From NCBI RefSeq assembly GCF_014775655.1, contig NZ_CP061274.1, positions 1,116,001-1,180,000 of the forward strand: a DNA stretch of 64,000 nucleotides. The letters run 5' to 3'. Position numbers and translations under genes: made by a program. Shown here one piece after another: positions 31,027 through 39,008 of the stretch. The stretch is from Clavibacter zhangzhiyongii. GTDB taxonomy: Bacteria; Actinomycetota; Actinomycetes; Actinomycetales; Microbacteriaceae. The notes beneath the pieces were generated by a model. It had not been told where the DNA came from. It made no database searches and worked only from the letters and a program-made list of their open reading frames with translations. Within the stretch, counting starts at the first letter, position 1; each line of letters begins with the position of its first letter.

Positions 31027-32013
31027 CTACGCGTGCAGCGCCTCGTTGAGGATCGTGCCGCCCCCGCGACGCGGCACTGCCTCGACGGCGCCCGTCAGGG
31101 AGTTGCGGCGGAAGAGGATCCCCGGGAGCCCCGACAGCTCGACGGCCTTCACCTGGCGCACCTGGCCGTCCGCCCCCGGCGACTCGCCCGCGAGCCGGAC
31201 CTTGGTGCCCGCCGTCACGTAGAGGCCGGCCTCCACGACGCTGTCGTCGCCGATGGAGATGCCGACGCCCGAGTTCGCGCCGAGCAGCGCCCGCGCGCCG
31301 ATGACCACGCGCTCGGTGCCGCCGCCCGAGAGCGTCCCCATGATGGACGCGCCGCCGCCGATGTCCGACCCGTCGCCGACGACCACGCCCTGCGAGATGC
31401 GCCCCTCGACCATGGAGGAGCCGAGCGTCCCCGCGTTGAAGTTGACGAAGCCCTCGTGCATCACGGTGGTGCCGGGGGAGAGGTGCGCGCCGAGCCGCAC
31501 GCGCGACGCGTCGGCGATGCGCACGCGGTCGGGCGTGACGTAGTCGAGCAGGCGCGGGAACTTGTCGACCCCGTGCGCGGCGATCCCGGCCCGCTGCAGC
31601 GAGGGGCGGAGCCGGTCGAAGTCGTCCGGGTGCACCGGCCCGGCGTTGGTCCACACGACGATGGGGAGGTGGCCGAAGATCCCGTCGAGCGAGATCGTGT
31701 TCGGTGCCGTGAGCAGGTGGCTGAGCAGGTGCAGCCGCAGGTAGGCGTCGGGCGTGGAGGCGGGCGGCGCCTGCAGGTCGATCTCGACGGTGACGATGTC
31801 GATCGTCACGCCGCGGCGGGGGTCGGCGACCGCGAGCTCCTCCACCCAGGCCGGCGCGATCCAGCGGTCGCGGCCCGCGGGCAGGGAGCCCAGCTCCGGC
31901 GCGGGGAACCACGTGTCGAGCACGGTGCCGTCGGAGGCGACGGTGGCGAGGCCGTAGCCCCACGCGGATCCGGTGGCGGGCGCGGTGGACGGGGTCGGAG
32001 CGGGGGAGGCCAT
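31027..32013 (-). CDS. dapD: 2,3,4,5-tetrahydropyridine-2,6-dicarboxylate N-succinyltransferase
   Basis: The 328-residue protein makes N-succinyl-2-amino-6-ketopimelate in the diaminopimelate pathway. The left-handed beta-helix hexapeptide repeats are evident ([27 protein letters not shown], then [23 protein letters not shown]). The [14 protein letters not shown] stretch is characteristic of the actinobacterial DapD type. ATG 32013 was chosen because TACGCT lies 6 bases upstream and the longer frame has no family similarity. dapE is divergent 79 bases away. Confidence 0.93.
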   Translation of the reverse strand: MASPAPTPSTAPATGSAWGYGLATVASDGTVLDTWFPAPELGSLPAGRDRWIAPAWVEELAVADPRRGVTIDIVTVEIDLQAPPASTPDAYLRLHLLSHLLTAPNTISLDGIFGHLPIVVWTNAGPVHPDDFDRLRPSLQRAGIAAHGVDKFPRLLDYVTPDRVRIADASRVRLGAHLSPGTTVMHEGFVNFNAGTLGSSMVEGRISQGVVVGDGSDIGGGASIMGTLSGGGTERVVIGARALLGANSGVGISIGDDSVVEAGLYVTAGTKVRLAGESPGADGQVRQVKAVELSGLPGILFRRNSLTGAVEAVPRRGGGTILNEALHA

Positions 32014-32019
32014 GCGGCC

Positions 32020-32025
32020 AGCGTA
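32020..32025 (-). promoter_or_regulatory. Candidate -10 box of dapD (leaderless layout)
   Basis: Reads TACGCT on the minus strand, 6 bases before the dapD ATG. It is paired with the divergent dapE box at 32080-32085, so the two pathway genes share a 79-base promoter region. Confidence 0.5.
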
Positions 32026-32079
32026 CCGATCGCCGCTCGTCGCCCGGGCGCTCTCCAGGACCGCGTCCGGCCCCCGACC

Positions 32080-32085
32080 TAGGAT
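32080..32085 (+). promoter_or_regulatory. Candidate -10 box of dapE (leaderless layout)
   Basis: TAGGAT ends 7 bases before ATG 32093 and overlaps the earlier in-frame ATG at 32084. This favours 32093 as the start. Confidence 0.5.
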
Positions 32086-32092
32086 GATCCGC

Positions 32093-33190
32093 ATGCCGAC
32101 CGAGACACCCCCCGCGCCCGACCTCGACCTCACCGCCGGGAGCGTGGAGCTCACCCGGCGCATCTGCGACATCGAGTCCGTATCGGGCGACGAGGCCCCG
32201 CTCGCCGACGCCATCGAGCGCGCGCTCGCCGGCTGCGACCACCTCGAGGTGCTCCGCGACGGCGACGCCGTCATCGCCCGCACGCACCTCGGCCGCGACC
32301 GCCGGGTCGTCATCGCCGGCCACATCGACACCGTGCCGCTCAACCGCAACCTGCCCACGCGCACCGAGCACGACGGGGGCGTCGAGTACCTCTGGGGCCG
32401 CGGCACCGTCGACATGAAGGCGGGGGTCGCCGTGCAGCTGGTCCTCGCGGCCGAGCTCGCGGATCCCGCCTACGACGTCACGTGGATCTGGTACGACCAC
32501 GAGGAGGTGTCCGACAGCCTCAACGGGCTCGGCCGCCTCGCCCGCACGCGCCCCGAGCTCCTCGAGGGCGACTTCGCGATCCTCGGCGAGCCCACCCGCG
32601 CCGAGATCGAGGGCGGCTGCAACGGCAACCTCCGCGTCGAGGTGCGCGCGTACGGGAAGCGCTCGCACTCGGCCCGCTCGTGGGTCGGCGAGAACGCCAT
32701 CCACCGCATCGCGCCCGTGCTCGCCACGCTGGCCGCCTACGAGGCGCGCGAGGTGGAGGTCGACGGGCTCGTGTACCGGGAGGGCCTCAACGCGGTCGGC
32801 GTCTCGGGCGGCATCGCCGGCAACGTGATCCCCGACGAGGCGATGGTGCACGTCAACTACCGCTTCGCCCCGAGCCGCTCCGGCGCCGAGGCCGTCGAGC
32901 ACGTCACGAGCCTCTTCCCCGGCTTCGAGGTCACGGTCGTCGACCTCGCCGAGGGCGCGCGGCCCGGGCTCGACGCCGAGATCGCGCAGCCCTTCCTCGC
33001 GGCGGTCGGCGGCGAGGCGCGTCCCAAGTACGGCTGGACCGACGTGGCCCGCTTCAGCGCGCTCGGCGTGCCCGCCGTCAACTACGGCCCCGGGGATCCG
33101 CTCCTCGCGCACCACGACGACGAGCGCGTCGACGTCGCCCAGATCACCTCGTGCGAGCGCGGCCTCCGGGCGTGGCTGACCGCGCGCTGA
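32093..33190 (+). CDS. dapE: Succinyl-diaminopimelate desuccinylase
   Basis: The 365-residue M20 metallopeptidase-family enzyme hydrolyses N-succinyl-LL-diaminopimelate. The two-metal site is visible as GHIDTVPLN (His, Asp), [10 protein letters not shown] (bridging Asp), WYDHEEVSD (catalytic Glu pair), ILGEPT (Glu) and LLAHHDDER (His). The dimerisation domain lies between. The start is 32093, since the candidate -10 box overlaps the ATG at 32084. It works with divergent dapD and with lysA in the earlier operon. Confidence 0.94.
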   Translation: MPTETPPAPDLDLTAGSVELTRRICDIESVSGDEAPLADAIERALAGCDHLEVLRDGDAVIARTHLGRDRRVVIAGHIDTVPLNRNLPTRTEHDGGVEYLWGRGTVDMKAGVAVQLVLAAELADPAYDVTWIWYDHEEVSDSLNGLGRLARTRPELLEGDFAILGEPTRAEIEGGCNGNLRVEVRAYGKRSHSARSWVGENAIHRIAPVLATLAAYEAREVEVDGLVYREGLNAVGVSGGIAGNVIPDEAMVHVNYRFAPSRSGAEAVEHVTSLFPGFEVTVVDLAEGARPGLDAEIAQPFLAAVGGEARPKYGWTDVARFSALGVPAVNYGPGDPLLAHHDDERVDVAQITSCERGLRAWLTAR

Positions 33191-34419
33191 CCCGGCCGGC
33201 CGCACCGGCGGAGGGCGCGCGCGAGCTGCCCGCGGATCCGGGCAAGGCCGCCGTCCGCGGGCGCTGGCCCTGGTGGGCGGGCGTGCTCGCGGTGTACGCC
33301 GCGTCGCGGGTCCTCACGTCCGCGCTCATGCTCCTCGCCGCCCGCACGCAGATCGCGTCGCCGTGGGGTCCCGCGTCCCCGAGCCTGCTGCAGTTCGCGA
33401 CGTTCTGGGACACCGGCTGGTACCGCACGATCCTGCTGCGCGGCTACCCGTCCGTCCTCCCGGTCGACGCCGCCGGCCACGTGCAGCCGAACGCGTGGGC
33501 GTTCATGCCCGTCTACCCGGCCGTCGTGCGCGTCGTCGAGGTCGTGACCGGCGCGACCTTCGAGCAGGCCGCCGTCGCCGTGTCCCTCGTGGCGGGCGCG
33601 GGCGCCGTGCTGGTGCTGCACCGGCTCCTGTCGCGGTTCCTGCCGCCCGGTGCGGTGAGGACGGCCGTGGTCCTCGTCTGCGTGGCCCCGCTGTCGCCGC
33701 TGTTCCAGATCGGGTACGCGGAGAGCCTGTCGGCGCTCGTCCTGCTGTGGGCGCTGCTGCTCCTGGTCGACCGGCGCTACGCGGTGCTCGTCCCCGCCGT
33801 CGTGCTGCTCGCCTTCACCCGGCCGCTCGGCGCGGCCTTCGCGCTCGCCCTGGTGCTGCACATCGTCCACCGGCTGCGGACGGCCGGCGTCGACCCGTTC
33901 CCCGTCGCGGAGCGGGCGCGCGCGGGAGCGGCCGCGGTCGCCGCCGGGGGCGCCGCGCTCGCCTGGCCCGTGATCGCGTGGATCCGCACGGGCTCGCCCA
34001 CCGCCTACACCGACACCGAGCTCGCCTGGCGCGCGGGCTACACGGGCTTCCGCCACCTGATCCCCTTCGAGCCCTGGTTCGACGGCGCGGCCTTCTGGAT
34101 CGGCGGCCCGGCAGGCGTGATCGCCGTGGTCCTCGTCGTGGCGGTCTCCGCCGGGATGCTGCTCCTGCCCGCGGTGCGCGCGCTCGGCCCCGAGCTCCGC
34201 ATCTGGGTCGCCGCGTACGGCGTCTACCTGCTCGCCGTCTTCTTCCCGCAGTCGAGCCTGTTCCGCCTGCTGCTGCCGATGATCCCGCTGGCCGGCGCCC
34301 TCGCCCTGCCGCGGTCGCGCGCCTACCGGGTCGCCCTCGTGCTCGCGGCGATCGCCGGGCAGTGGCTCTGGATCGACGTCGTCTGGCGCATGACCACCGC
34401 CGACTGGACGCCGCCGTGA
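33172..34419 (+). CDS. Polytopic membrane protein, PIG-V/Gpi18-like mannosyltransferase family
   Basis: The 415-residue protein has about ten membrane segments. The first lumenal loop carries FATFWDTGWYRTILLRGYP, which matches the W-D-x-x-W-Y-x-x-I/L-x-x-x-G-Y signature of PIG-V/Gpi18-type mannosyltransferases using polyprenyl-phosphate-linked mannose. SSLFRLLLPMIPLAGAL near the C-terminus is also typical. The substrate glycan is unknown. The GTG at 33172 gives a 19-base overlap with dapE. A later start (for example ATG 33328) is possible but would remove the first helix. Confidence 0.7.
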   Translation: MADRALTRPAAPAEGARELPADPGKAAVRGRWPWWAGVLAVYAASRVLTSALMLLAARTQIASPWGPASPSLLQFATFWDTGWYRTILLRGYPSVLPVDAAGHVQPNAWAFMPVYPAVVRVVEVVTGATFEQAAVAVSLVAGAGAVLVLHRLLSRFLPPGAVRTAVVLVCVAPLSPLFQIGYAESLSALVLLWALLLLVDRRYAVLVPAVVLLAFTRPLGAAFALALVLHIVHRLRTAGVDPFPVAERARAGAAAVAAGGAALAWPVIAWIRTGSPTAYTDTELAWRAGYTGFRHLIPFEPWFDGAAFWIGGPAGVIAVVLVVAVSAGMLLLPAVRALGPELRIWVAAYGVYLLAVFFPQSSLFRLLLPMIPLAGALALPRSRAYRVALVLAAIAGQWLWIDVVWRMTTADWTPP

Positions 34420-34529
34420 TCCGCGTCGCGCCCCCGTCCGGCGTCCGCGCGCGCCCCCTCCACCGCCGGTCGGCGACGCGGCGGCCGTAGCACGGCGCCG
34501 CGCGTTCATCGGGGGACGTGTCCATGCGG

Positions 34530-34535
34530 GATAAT
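34530..34535 (+). promoter_or_regulatory. Candidate -10 box of the DUF3117 gene
   Basis: GATAAT is the best match to the general -10 consensus that I noticed in the window. It gives a short leader of about 22 bases with a GGGGAG ribosome site. The rest of 34420-34563 shows no other gene. Confidence 0.5.
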
Positions 34536-34563
34536 GGAGTCACATCCACGAAAGGGGAGCCGA

Positions 34564-34737
34564 ATGGCAGCCATGAAGCCCAGGACCGGCGACGGACCGA
34601 TGGAGGCCGTGAAGGAGGGCAGGCTCATCATCGTGCGCGTGCCCTTGGAGGGTGGCGGCCGTCTGGTCGTCTCCGTCAACGACGCCGAAGCGAAGGAGCT
34701 TCACGACGCCCTCGCCGCGGTCACCAGCGCGAGCTAG
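34564..34737 (+). CDS. DUF3117 small protein
   Basis: The 57-residue protein contains MKPRTGDGPMEAVKEGRLII, then RLVVSVNDAEAKELHDAL, the whole-length DUF3117 pattern that is nearly universal in Actinobacteria. Its function is not known to me. The AAAGGGGAG ribosome site and near-consensus -10 box suggest strong expression. ATG 34564 was chosen over an in-frame ATG at 34534 that overlaps the -10 box. It is followed by a strong terminator. Confidence 0.92.
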   Translation: MAAMKPRTGDGPMEAVKEGRLIIVRVPLEGGGRLVVSVNDAEAKELHDALAAVTSAS

Positions 34738-34757
34738 TCGACGAGCGCACCACGCGA

Positions 34758-34792
34758 CACCGCCCGCCCCGTCATCGACGGGGCGGGCGGTG
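34758..34792. terminator. Bidirectional terminator between DUF3117 and the O-methyltransferase
   Basis: A perfect 15-bp stem (34758-34772 with 34778-34792) encloses the loop CATCG, 20 bases after the DUF3117 stop and 34 bases before the end of the convergent methyltransferase gene. A short T-containing tail (GTTCTC) follows on the plus strand. Confidence 0.85.
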
Positions 34793-34826
34793 CCGTTCTC
34801 GGGCGTCTCCCGGCGGGAGGCCGCCG

Positions 34827-35459
34827 TCAGCGTCCGGTCTTGGCGATCTGGAGCAGCCCGTCGCCCGCGGGGGTGAGCGCGGCCACCACCGCGCCCGATC
34901 CCGCGGTCTCCTGCACGAGCGTGCGGAACGCCGCGGTCTGCGCGTCGCGCGCGGCCGGGTTCTGCACGCGTCCGCGCCAGAGCGCGTGGGGCACGAGCAC
35001 GAGGCCGCCGGTGCGCGCGAGGCGCAGGCCGTGCTCGACGTACTCGATGACCTGACCGGGATCCGCGTCCACGAGCACGAGGTCGTAGCTCGCGTCGCTC
35101 ATGCGCGGCAGCACGTCGAGCGCGCGGCCCGTGATGAGGCGCACGCGGTTGGCGGGCACCTCGGCGTCCGCGAGGATCTCGCGGGCCGCCTGCTGGTGGT
35201 CGAACTCGACGTCGATGCTCGTGAGGATCGCCCGCGGAGCGCCGCGGAAGATGCAGAGGCCGGAGACGCCGGCGCCCGTGCCGATCTCGATGACGCTCGT
35301 GGCGCGCGTCGCCGCGGCCAGGAGCGAGAGCTGCGCGCCGACGGCGGGGGAGACGGCCTCGATGCCGAGCTCCCGGGAGTGCTGGCGCGCCAGGGCGATG
35401 TGCTCGTCCTCGACGACGACGTCCTCGGCGAACTTCCACCCGGTCTCCTGGTCGGACAC
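34827..35459 (-). CDS. SAM-dependent O-methyltransferase family 3
   Basis: The 210-residue Rossmann methyltransferase has ATSVIEIGTGAGVSGLCIF (SAM motif I), LTSIDVEFDHQQAAREIL and DLVLVDADPGQVIEYVEHGL, where the metal-binding Asp of the COMT-like family normally sits. RTGGLVLVPHALWRGRV matches the family GG-x-x-x-x-D/N-N-x-x-W-G-G region with D/N-N replaced by P-H. The substrate is unknown. The GTG start has GGAGGTG just before it. Confidence 0.87.
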   Translation of the reverse strand: MSDQETGWKFAEDVVVEDEHIALARQHSRELGIEAVSPAVGAQLSLLAAATRATSVIEIGTGAGVSGLCIFRGAPRAILTSIDVEFDHQQAAREILADAEVPANRVRLITGRALDVLPRMSDASYDLVLVDADPGQVIEYVEHGLRLARTGGLVLVPHALWRGRVQNPAARDAQTAAFRTLVQETAGSGAVVAALTPAGDGLLQIAKTGR

Positions 35460-35621
35460 GCGGCACCTCCCTCTTCCGGGTCCCCAGGGTATCGGCCCGG
35501 GGAGTGCCGGCCGGACGGCGGCGACCGGCCCCGGCTGTCCGCGGAGCCCCCGACGGGCGGCCCGGGCTGACCGGACCCTGCGCGGGCGCGTGGATCGGGC
35601 GGAGATCGGGCGGCGACCGGC

Positions 35622-35627
35622 TAGCCT
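35622..35627 (+). promoter_or_regulatory. Candidate -10 box of the TatA/B gene (leaderless layout)
   Basis: TAGCCT ends 6 bases before ATG 35634. It abuts the in-frame GTG at 35628, which would lie upstream of the transcription start, so ATG 35634 is favoured. Confidence 0.5.
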
Positions 35628-35633
35628 GTGATC

Positions 35634-36008
35634 ATGTTCGGCCTGACGTTCGAGAAGCTGATGCTCATCGGCATCATCGCCGTGTTCCTGCTCGGCCCCG
35701 AGCGGCTGCCGATCTACACCCAGAAGCTCGCGGACCTGGTGAAGACCGTGCGTCGCATGGCCACCGGAGCGCGCGAGCGGATGCGCGACGAGCTGGGCCC
35801 GGAGTTCGACGAGGTCGACTGGAAGAAGCTCGACCCGCGCCAGTACGACCCGCGCCGCATCATCAAGGAGGCGCTGTTCGAGGACGAGCCCGTGGTCACC
35901 AAGCCGCGCGTCCCCGTGGAGACCACCGTCGCGCGCCGCCAGCGGCTCGAGCGCGAGGCCGCCGCCGCATCGGCGCAGCCCGCGCCCTTCGACGCCGAGG
36001 CCACCTGA
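35634..36008 (+). CDS. tatB: Sec-independent protein translocase, TatB-type
   Basis: The 124-residue protein has one N-terminal membrane helix (LTFEKLMLIGIIAVFLLGPERLP) with the Gly-Pro hinge of TatA/TatB, an amphipathic helix (YTQKLADLVKTVRRMATGARERM) and an acidic/basic C-terminal tail. The Glu in the helix and the ERLP sequence favour TatB over TatA. No tatA or tatC gene is adjacent. The first residues follow directly from a candidate leaderless start. Confidence 0.85.
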   Translation: MFGLTFEKLMLIGIIAVFLLGPERLPIYTQKLADLVKTVRRMATGARERMRDELGPEFDEVDWKKLDPRQYDPRRIIKEALFEDEPVVTKPRVPVETTVARRQRLEREAAAASAQPAPFDAEAT

Positions 36009-36029
36009 CCCGCGTCGATCCCGGTCTGC

Positions 36030-36947
36030 TCAGGCCGTCCCGCTGACGCGCGCGTCCACCGCGCGCGCCTCCTCCCGGAGCGCGTCGACGACCGCGCGCA
36101 CCGACGGCCGCTCCGCCCGATCGGGTCGCAGCAGCACGTGCAGGTGCCGCTTCGACGCCACGCCCGACAGCCGCTTCACGACCACGCCGTCGTGCTCGCC
36201 TGCCGTGTAGCGCGGCAGCAGGGCGATGCCGTGCCCGGCGGCCACGAGCGACTCCGTGATCCGGGTGTCGCTGAACCGCTGCACGACGCGCGCCGGTGCC
36301 CCGACGGCCTGCTCGATGTCGAGGAGGATCCGGTCGAACGGCAGGCCCTGCGGCACGCCGATCCACGGCTCCCCGCTGAGGTCGGCCGGGCTGACGGAGG
36401 AGCGGCCGGCGAGGCGGTGGTCGGCGGGCATCGCGACATCGAGCGGCTCGACCATGAGCGGCACGATCACGAGGCCGAGACCCCGCCACGTGCCGGCGCC
36501 CGCGAGCGAGTGGGCGAGGACGACGTCGAAGTCCGCGGTGAGGTCGGCGAAGGCGCGGGAGGCCGGATCCCGGTCGCTGGCCCGCAGCGTGAGGTCGGGG
36601 ATCCCGGCGACGCGGTCGAGCAGCCCGGGCAGCAGCATCTGCGCCGCGGTGGGGAAGGTGGCGAGGGTGACCTCGCCCGACGGCTGGTGCCGGAAGTCCT
36701 CCCAGAGCGCCTCCGCCCGCGCCACCGCCACCGCGATGTCGGTCGCCGTGCGGGCGAGCGCACGGCCCGCGTCCGTCAGCACGATCCCGCGTCCCGAGCG
36801 CTCCGTGAGGGGCACGCCGGCCTCGCGCTCCAGCACCTTGAGCTGCTGCGAGACGGCCGACGGGGTGCGGCCGGCGGCCCGGGCGACGGCGCCCACGCTG
36901 CCGCGGTCGGCGAGCTCTCTGAGCAGCTCGAGGCGGCGGATGTCCAT
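36030..36947 (-). CDS. LysR family transcriptional regulator
   Basis: The 305-residue protein has an N-terminal helix-turn-helix (LELLRELADRGSVGAVARAAG, then TPSAVSQQLKVLEREAGVPL) and a substrate-binding domain of two periplasmic-protein-like lobes. Its target is not determined. The divergent 40-residue peptide gene with an inverted repeat in between is the natural candidate for control. TAGCCT (36954-36959) lies 6 bases before the ATG. Confidence 0.9.
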   Translation of the reverse strand: MDIRRLELLRELADRGSVGAVARAAGRTPSAVSQQLKVLEREAGVPLTERSGRGIVLTDAGRALARTATDIAVAVARAEALWEDFRHQPSGEVTLATFPTAAQMLLPGLLDRVAGIPDLTLRASDRDPASRAFADLTADFDVVLAHSLAGAGTWRGLGLVIVPLMVEPLDVAMPADHRLAGRSSVSPADLSGEPWIGVPQGLPFDRILLDIEQAVGAPARVVQRFSDTRITESLVAAGHGIALLPRYTAGEHDGVVVKRLSGVASKRHLHVLLRPDRAERPSVRAVVDALREEARAVDARVSGTA

Positions 36948-36953
36948 GAAGGC

Positions 36954-36959
36954 AGGCTA
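36954..36959 (-). promoter_or_regulatory. Candidate -10 box of the lysR gene (leaderless layout)
   Basis: Reads TAGCCT on the minus strand, 6 bases before the regulator ATG. It is next to the inverted repeat at 36965-37003, a fit for autorepression. Confidence 0.5.
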
Positions 36960-36964
36960 CACAA

Positions 36965-37003
36965 CCGGGCAAGGACTATGAGCTTGTCCTGAACGATGCC
37001 CGG
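36965..37003. promoter_or_regulatory. Inverted repeat between lysR and the 40-residue gene, possible operator
   Basis: CCGGGCA at 36965-36971 pairs with TGCCCGG at 36997-37003. Inside, AGGAC (36972-36976) pairs with GTCCT (36986-36990). The nested symmetry in the divergent promoter region fits a LysR-family binding site, though the spacing is not the simple T-N11-A form. Confidence 0.45.
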
Positions 37004-37063
37004 TGGTCTCATTGGTGGTGCGGCGGAATGCGCCGCCATCCGCCTTCCCGCAGGAGCACCACC

Positions 37064-37186
37064 ATGACCGTCTTCCTCATCGCCGTCGCCGCCCTCTCCG
37101 TCTCCGCCATCGCCGGCACCGTCGTCGTCACCGCGCGCGACGGCTACCGCGCTGTGCCGACGCGCACGCACCGCAGCCACGTGTAG
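37064..37186 (+). CDS. 40-residue hydrophobic peptide, divergent from the LysR regulator
   Basis: ATG 37064 to TAG 37184 encodes 40 residues: one membrane segment (VFLIAVAALSVSAIAGTVVV), then a basic, hydrophilic tail with DGYRAVPTRTHRSHV. A strong Shine-Dalgarno (CAGGAG at 37051-37056) is correctly spaced, and a perfect hairpin follows 21 bases after the stop, so it has the outline of a real gene. I do not recognise the family and see no function. Confidence 0.7.
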   Translation: MTVFLIAVAALSVSAIAGTVVVTARDGYRAVPTRTHRSHV

Positions 37187-37207
37187 TCGGATCCCGACGC
37201 ACGCACC

Positions 37208-37241
37208 AGGAGGACGGCAGCCCGCGGGCTGCCGTCCTCCT
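37208..37241. terminator. Perfect 34-base palindromic terminator
   Basis: Bases 37208-37241 are a perfect inverted repeat, able to form a stem of about 15 bp with a four-base loop, between the 40-residue gene and the end of the convergent mrp gene. It would stop transcription in both directions. Confidence 0.8.
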
Positions 37242-37294
37242 CGCATGTGAGGCGGGCGCTGCAAGGCCCGACCGCGGTGCGCGCAGCCGCAGCG

Positions 37295-38470
37295 CTACGA
37301 GACGGAGAGCCCGAGCCGCCGACCCGCGAGGCCGCGGCCGCGCGAGGCGAGGTGGTCGGCGACCTGCTGGATCCTCTGCGCCGCCGGGTCTCCCGGGTCG
37401 GCCAGCACGATGGGCGCTCCCGCGTCGCCGCCGCTGCGCAGCGCGACGCTCAGCGGCACGCTCGCGATGAGCGGCACGGGCACGTCCTGCCCGACGGAGA
37501 GCCGGCGCGCGACCTCCTCGCCGCCGCCCGTCCCGAAGAGCTCGAGCACGGATCCGTCGGCCTGCGCGAACCCGGCCATGTTCTCGACGACGCCGACGAC
37601 GCGCTGCCCCGTCTGCCGCGCGACGAGCCCGCTGCGTTCGGCCACGTCGGCCGCGGCCGGCTGCGGCGTGGTGACCACGAGCACCTCGGCGTGGGGGAGC
37701 AGCTGCCCGACGGTGATGGCGACGTCGCCCGTGCCGGGCGGCAGGTCGAGCAGCAGCACGTCGAGGTCGCCGAAGAACACGTCGGTGAGGAACTGCTGGA
37801 TGGTGCGGTGCAGCATTGGCCCCCGCCAGGAGACCGCGGTGCCGCCCGCGGAGTCGGGATCCAGGAACATGCCGATGGAGATGACCTTCACGCCGTGCGC
37901 GACGGGCGGCAGGATCATGTCGCCGACGCGCGTGGGCTGGGCCGTGCGGCCGTCGGCGCCCACGAGGCCGAGGATCCCGGGGATGGAGAAGCCGTGCACG
38001 TCCGCGTCGACGAGGCCCACCGCGAGGCCCTTGGCGGCCAGCGCGACCGCGAGGTTGGCCGTGAGCGTGGACTTGCCGACGCCGCCCTTCCCGCTCGTGA
38101 CCGCGTAGACGCGCGTGAGGCTGTCGGAGCCGAACGGGATGCCGCGCTTCGCCGCGGGTCCGCGCAGCCGCTCGGTGAGGGCGCGCCGCCGCTCGGGGCT
38201 CATCACGCCCACCGTGAGCTCCAGCCGCGCGACGCCCGGGACCGCCTCGACCGTCTCGCGCACGTCGCGCTCGATGGACGTCGCGGCGGGGCAGCCGACG
38301 ATGGTGAGCGCGATGTCGACGTGCGCCACGCCGCCGTCCTCGACGCGCACGTCGGAGACCATGTCGAGCTCGGTGATGGGACGGCGGATCTCGGGGTCGA
38401 CCACGCCGACGAGGGCGCGGCGCACCGCGTCGGCCGTGAGCGCCGACGCCCCGGGGGCCTCAGCGGCCAT
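37295..38470 (-). CDS. mrp: Mrp/NBP35 family iron-sulfur cluster carrier ATPase
   Basis: The 391-residue protein has an N-terminal MIP18 (DUF59) domain (VRRALVGVVDPEIRRPITELDMV) and a P-loop ATPase domain with the deviant Walker A TSGKGGVGKSTLTANLA, the switch DADVHGFSIPG and DLPPGTGDVAI. The family carries Fe-S clusters to target proteins. The CxxC of bacterial Mrp is not evident near the C-terminus; the region reads VENMAGFAQADG where many members have N-M-S-x-F-x-C-P-x-C, so the cluster ligands are absent. It overlaps the DUF1003 gene by 11 bases. Confidence 0.9.
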   Translation of the reverse strand: MAAEAPGASALTADAVRRALVGVVDPEIRRPITELDMVSDVRVEDGGVAHVDIALTIVGCPAATSIERDVRETVEAVPGVARLELTVGVMSPERRRALTERLRGPAAKRGIPFGSDSLTRVYAVTSGKGGVGKSTLTANLAVALAAKGLAVGLVDADVHGFSIPGILGLVGADGRTAQPTRVGDMILPPVAHGVKVISIGMFLDPDSAGGTAVSWRGPMLHRTIQQFLTDVFFGDLDVLLLDLPPGTGDVAITVGQLLPHAEVLVVTTPQPAAADVAERSGLVARQTGQRVVGVVENMAGFAQADGSVLELFGTGGGEEVARRLSVGQDVPVPLIASVPLSVALRSGGDAGAPIVLADPGDPAAQRIQQVADHLASRGRGLAGRRLGLSVS

Positions 38471-39008
38471 GCGTCCTGCGGGAGGTGCCCTCGGCGTCGT
38501 CCGCCTCCGGGTCGTCGCGGCGGTCGAGCTCCTCGAGGAGCTGGCGGAGCTCCGAGCGGATGAAGTCCTTCGACGCGACGTCCTTCATCTGCAGCCGGAG
38601 CGACACGACCTCGCGGGCGAGGTACTCGACGTCGGCCACGTTGCGCTCGGCGCGCTGGCGGTCCTGCTCGATCTGCACGCGGTCGCGGTCGTCCTGCCGG
38701 TTCTGCGCGAGCAGGATGAGCGGCGCCGCGTACGAGGCCTGCAGCGACAGGATCAGCGTGAGCGCCGTGAAGCCGAGCGCGGCCGAGTCGAACCGGGCCG
38801 ACTCGGGGCCGAACGTGTTGTAGCAGATCCACGCGACGCAGAACGCGGTGAGGCCCACGAGGAACCAGGGCGTGCCCATGCCGCGAGCGATGGACTCCGT
38901 GAACCGGCCGAAGCGGTCGCGGCTCGTGCGGTTGCGCAGCGGGAGGACCGTCGTGCGCAGTCCCTTGGGGGCGTCCAGGCGGATGTCGCGGTTACTCTGC
39001 CGTGCCAC
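38460..39008 (-). CDS. DUF1003 membrane protein
   Basis: The 182-residue protein has two membrane helices (WFLVGLTAFCVAWICYNTFG and ALGFTALTLILSLQASYAAPLILLAQNRQ), then a long charged coiled coil (RDRVQIEQDRQRAERNVADVEYLAREV). The arrangement and the S-L-Q-A-S-Y-A-A-P-x-I-L motif are the DUF1003 signature. The function is unknown to me. In Actinobacteria it is commonly found next to mgtE-like and mrp genes, as here. It overlaps both neighbours (17 and 11 bases). Confidence 0.9.
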   Translation of the reverse strand: MARQSNRDIRLDAPKGLRTTVLPLRNRTSRDRFGRFTESIARGMGTPWFLVGLTAFCVAWICYNTFGPESARFDSAALGFTALTLILSLQASYAAPLILLAQNRQDDRDRVQIEQDRQRAERNVADVEYLAREVVSLRLQMKDVASKDFIRSELRQLLEELDRRDDPEADDAEGTSRRTHGR

